64,000 nt of DNA from Nocardiopsis coralli. GTDB lineage: Bacteria; Actinomycetota; Actinomycetes; Streptosporangiales; Streptosporangiaceae. The stretch covers positions 1 to 64,000 of the forward strand of contig NZ_JADBGI010000017.1 in NCBI RefSeq assembly GCF_014892575.1. The letters are read 5' to 3'. The translations under genes were made by a program, and so were the position numbers. The notes under the pieces were generated by a model. That model had not been told where the DNA came from. It did not search any database and saw only the letters and a program-made list of their open reading frames with translations. Numbering within the stretch: position 1 is the stretch's first letter; each line of letters opens with the position of its first letter. Of the stretch, positions 63,473 through 64,000 are shown piece by piece.

Positions 63473-63693
63473 GGGTCCGCTTTCTAGTCGCGCCAAAATT
63501 CCGACCCGGGTCTTATCAGGCCGCACGCCCAGCAATACTATTTGCGCTCGGTGGTGGGTTTCGGGACCTTGCACAGAATGTCCTATGGTGCCACTGCGTT
63601 TTGTCCACACCCCACTACCGAACCCTCACACAGCGGGATATCCTGCGCGGTGCGGCCACTGCCCCCACGTTCCCCCACCCACCAGGATCCAGC
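63473..63693. other. Divergent intergenic region
   Basis: 221 bp between divergent genes. It is AT-richer around 63480-63600 and presumably carries both promoters. No palindrome noted. Confidence 0.45.
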
Positions 63694-64000
63694 ATGGGAC
63701 GATTCCGCGACGACCAGGGACAAGCCAGCGTCCTGCTGCTGTTCGGTCTCACTCTCGCCCTCCTCGCCCTCACCGTCCTGTTCGTGCGTGTGGGAGGCGC
63801 CAACGACCTGCGCTCGCAGGCCCAGACAGCAGCCGACGCCGCTGCGCTCGCCGCCGTGAGCGCGATGCAGGACGAAGCCGCCTCCGACCTCGCCTCCGGG
63901 TCCTTCCCCATGCCGGCCTACGACGAGGACGCCGCCACCGAGCGCGCCGAGGAGTACGCGCGCGCCAACGACGCGGTGCTCACCGACATCCGGGCCAGCG
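63694..64000 (+). CDS. TadE/TadG-like pilus-assembly or Rv3654c-like protein, 3'-truncated by window edge
   Basis: The first 102 residues are visible and the frame is open to the window end. MGRFRDDQGQASVLLLFGLT is the short type-IV-pilin-like start of TadG-like proteins (positively charged, then DDxGQ, then hydrophobic helix to residue 33). AQTAADAAALAAVSAMQDEA is the conserved helix that follows in this family. It is likely part of a Flp/Tad pilus or secretion set continuing beyond the window. ATG 63694, with CAGGATCC upstream. Confidence 0.85.
   Translation, partial: MGRFRDDQGQASVLLLFGLTLALLALTVLFVRVGGANDLRSQAQTAADAAALAAVSAMQDEAASDLASGSFPMPAYDEDAATERAEEYARANDAVLTDIRAS

Overview
The window is high-GC DNA (about 70% G+C by eye). 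Start codons are ATG, GTG and occasionally TTG, purine-rich ribosome sites are common, and intergenic hairpins mostly lack U-tracts. Actinobacterial families dominate: a type I-E-like CRISPR repeat, lactococcin-972-type ABC proteins, a TadE/G-like protein and a DUF574-type methyltransferase remnant. I infer a chromosomal segment of a filamentous actinomycete, most likely Nocardiopsis or a near relative. The species is a guess and was not tested by any search.

Left part (1-18.4 kb): the 3' part of a large NB-ARC/TPR protein with 24 TPR units, an SDR, an unknown protein, two miniature GntR-type DNA-binding proteins, and two tandem copies of a two-gene envelope module. In each module an OmpA-domain lipoprotein is followed by a secreted protein carrying the same CxC domain. 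A decayed strip (14.2-14.7 kb) holds a long palindrome, a methyltransferase remnant and the C-terminal end of a lactococcin-972-like bacteriocin. It sits against an ABC ATPase/permease pair of the bacteriocin-export type. A RibD/DHFR-like reductase follows.

Middle part (18.4-40 kb): three orphan CRISPR arrays (4, 3 and 10 repeats) with paralogous 76-nt leaders and no cas genes, interleaved with a MerR regulator, a Phd-type antitoxin, a Ca/Na antiporter and a VOC protein. A fourth leader-repeat junction interrupts the toxin partner of the antitoxin. Next come the third copy of the envelope module, a glycine-rich secreted protein, a GT4 glycosyltransferase with a long C-terminal extension, a P450, an aldo/keto reductase divergent from a TetR gene over a perfect inverted repeat, and a PLP decarboxylase-like enzyme.

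RHS locus (40.4-45.1 kb, minus strand): a secreted RHS/YD-repeat protein with a glycine-zipper C-terminal tip, followed by a tiny membrane protein, an orphan copy of the RHS core end with a different tip, and several more small membrane proteins. This is the layout of a polymorphic-toxin cassette array with candidate immunity genes.

Right part (45.5-64 kb): two SDRs, a histidine-phosphatase lipoprotein, a DUF2207 protein, then a catabolic cluster for agmatine, putrescine and GABA. It comprises amidase, agmatine deiminase, APC permease, putrescine oxidase, TetR, aminobutyraldehyde dehydrogenase, gabD, gabT and LysR. Together these could take agmatine or putrescine to succinate. A shared AATGA-N3-TCATT motif in front of the oxidase and the aldehyde dehydrogenase suggests one regulator for both. 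The window ends with a duplicated YezG/DUF600-like protein and the start of a TadE/G-like protein.

Many long gaps between genes are filled with degenerate short-period repeats (about 7-10 nt) whose word differs from gap to gap. Nothing was checked against a database; family names rest on recognised motifs.
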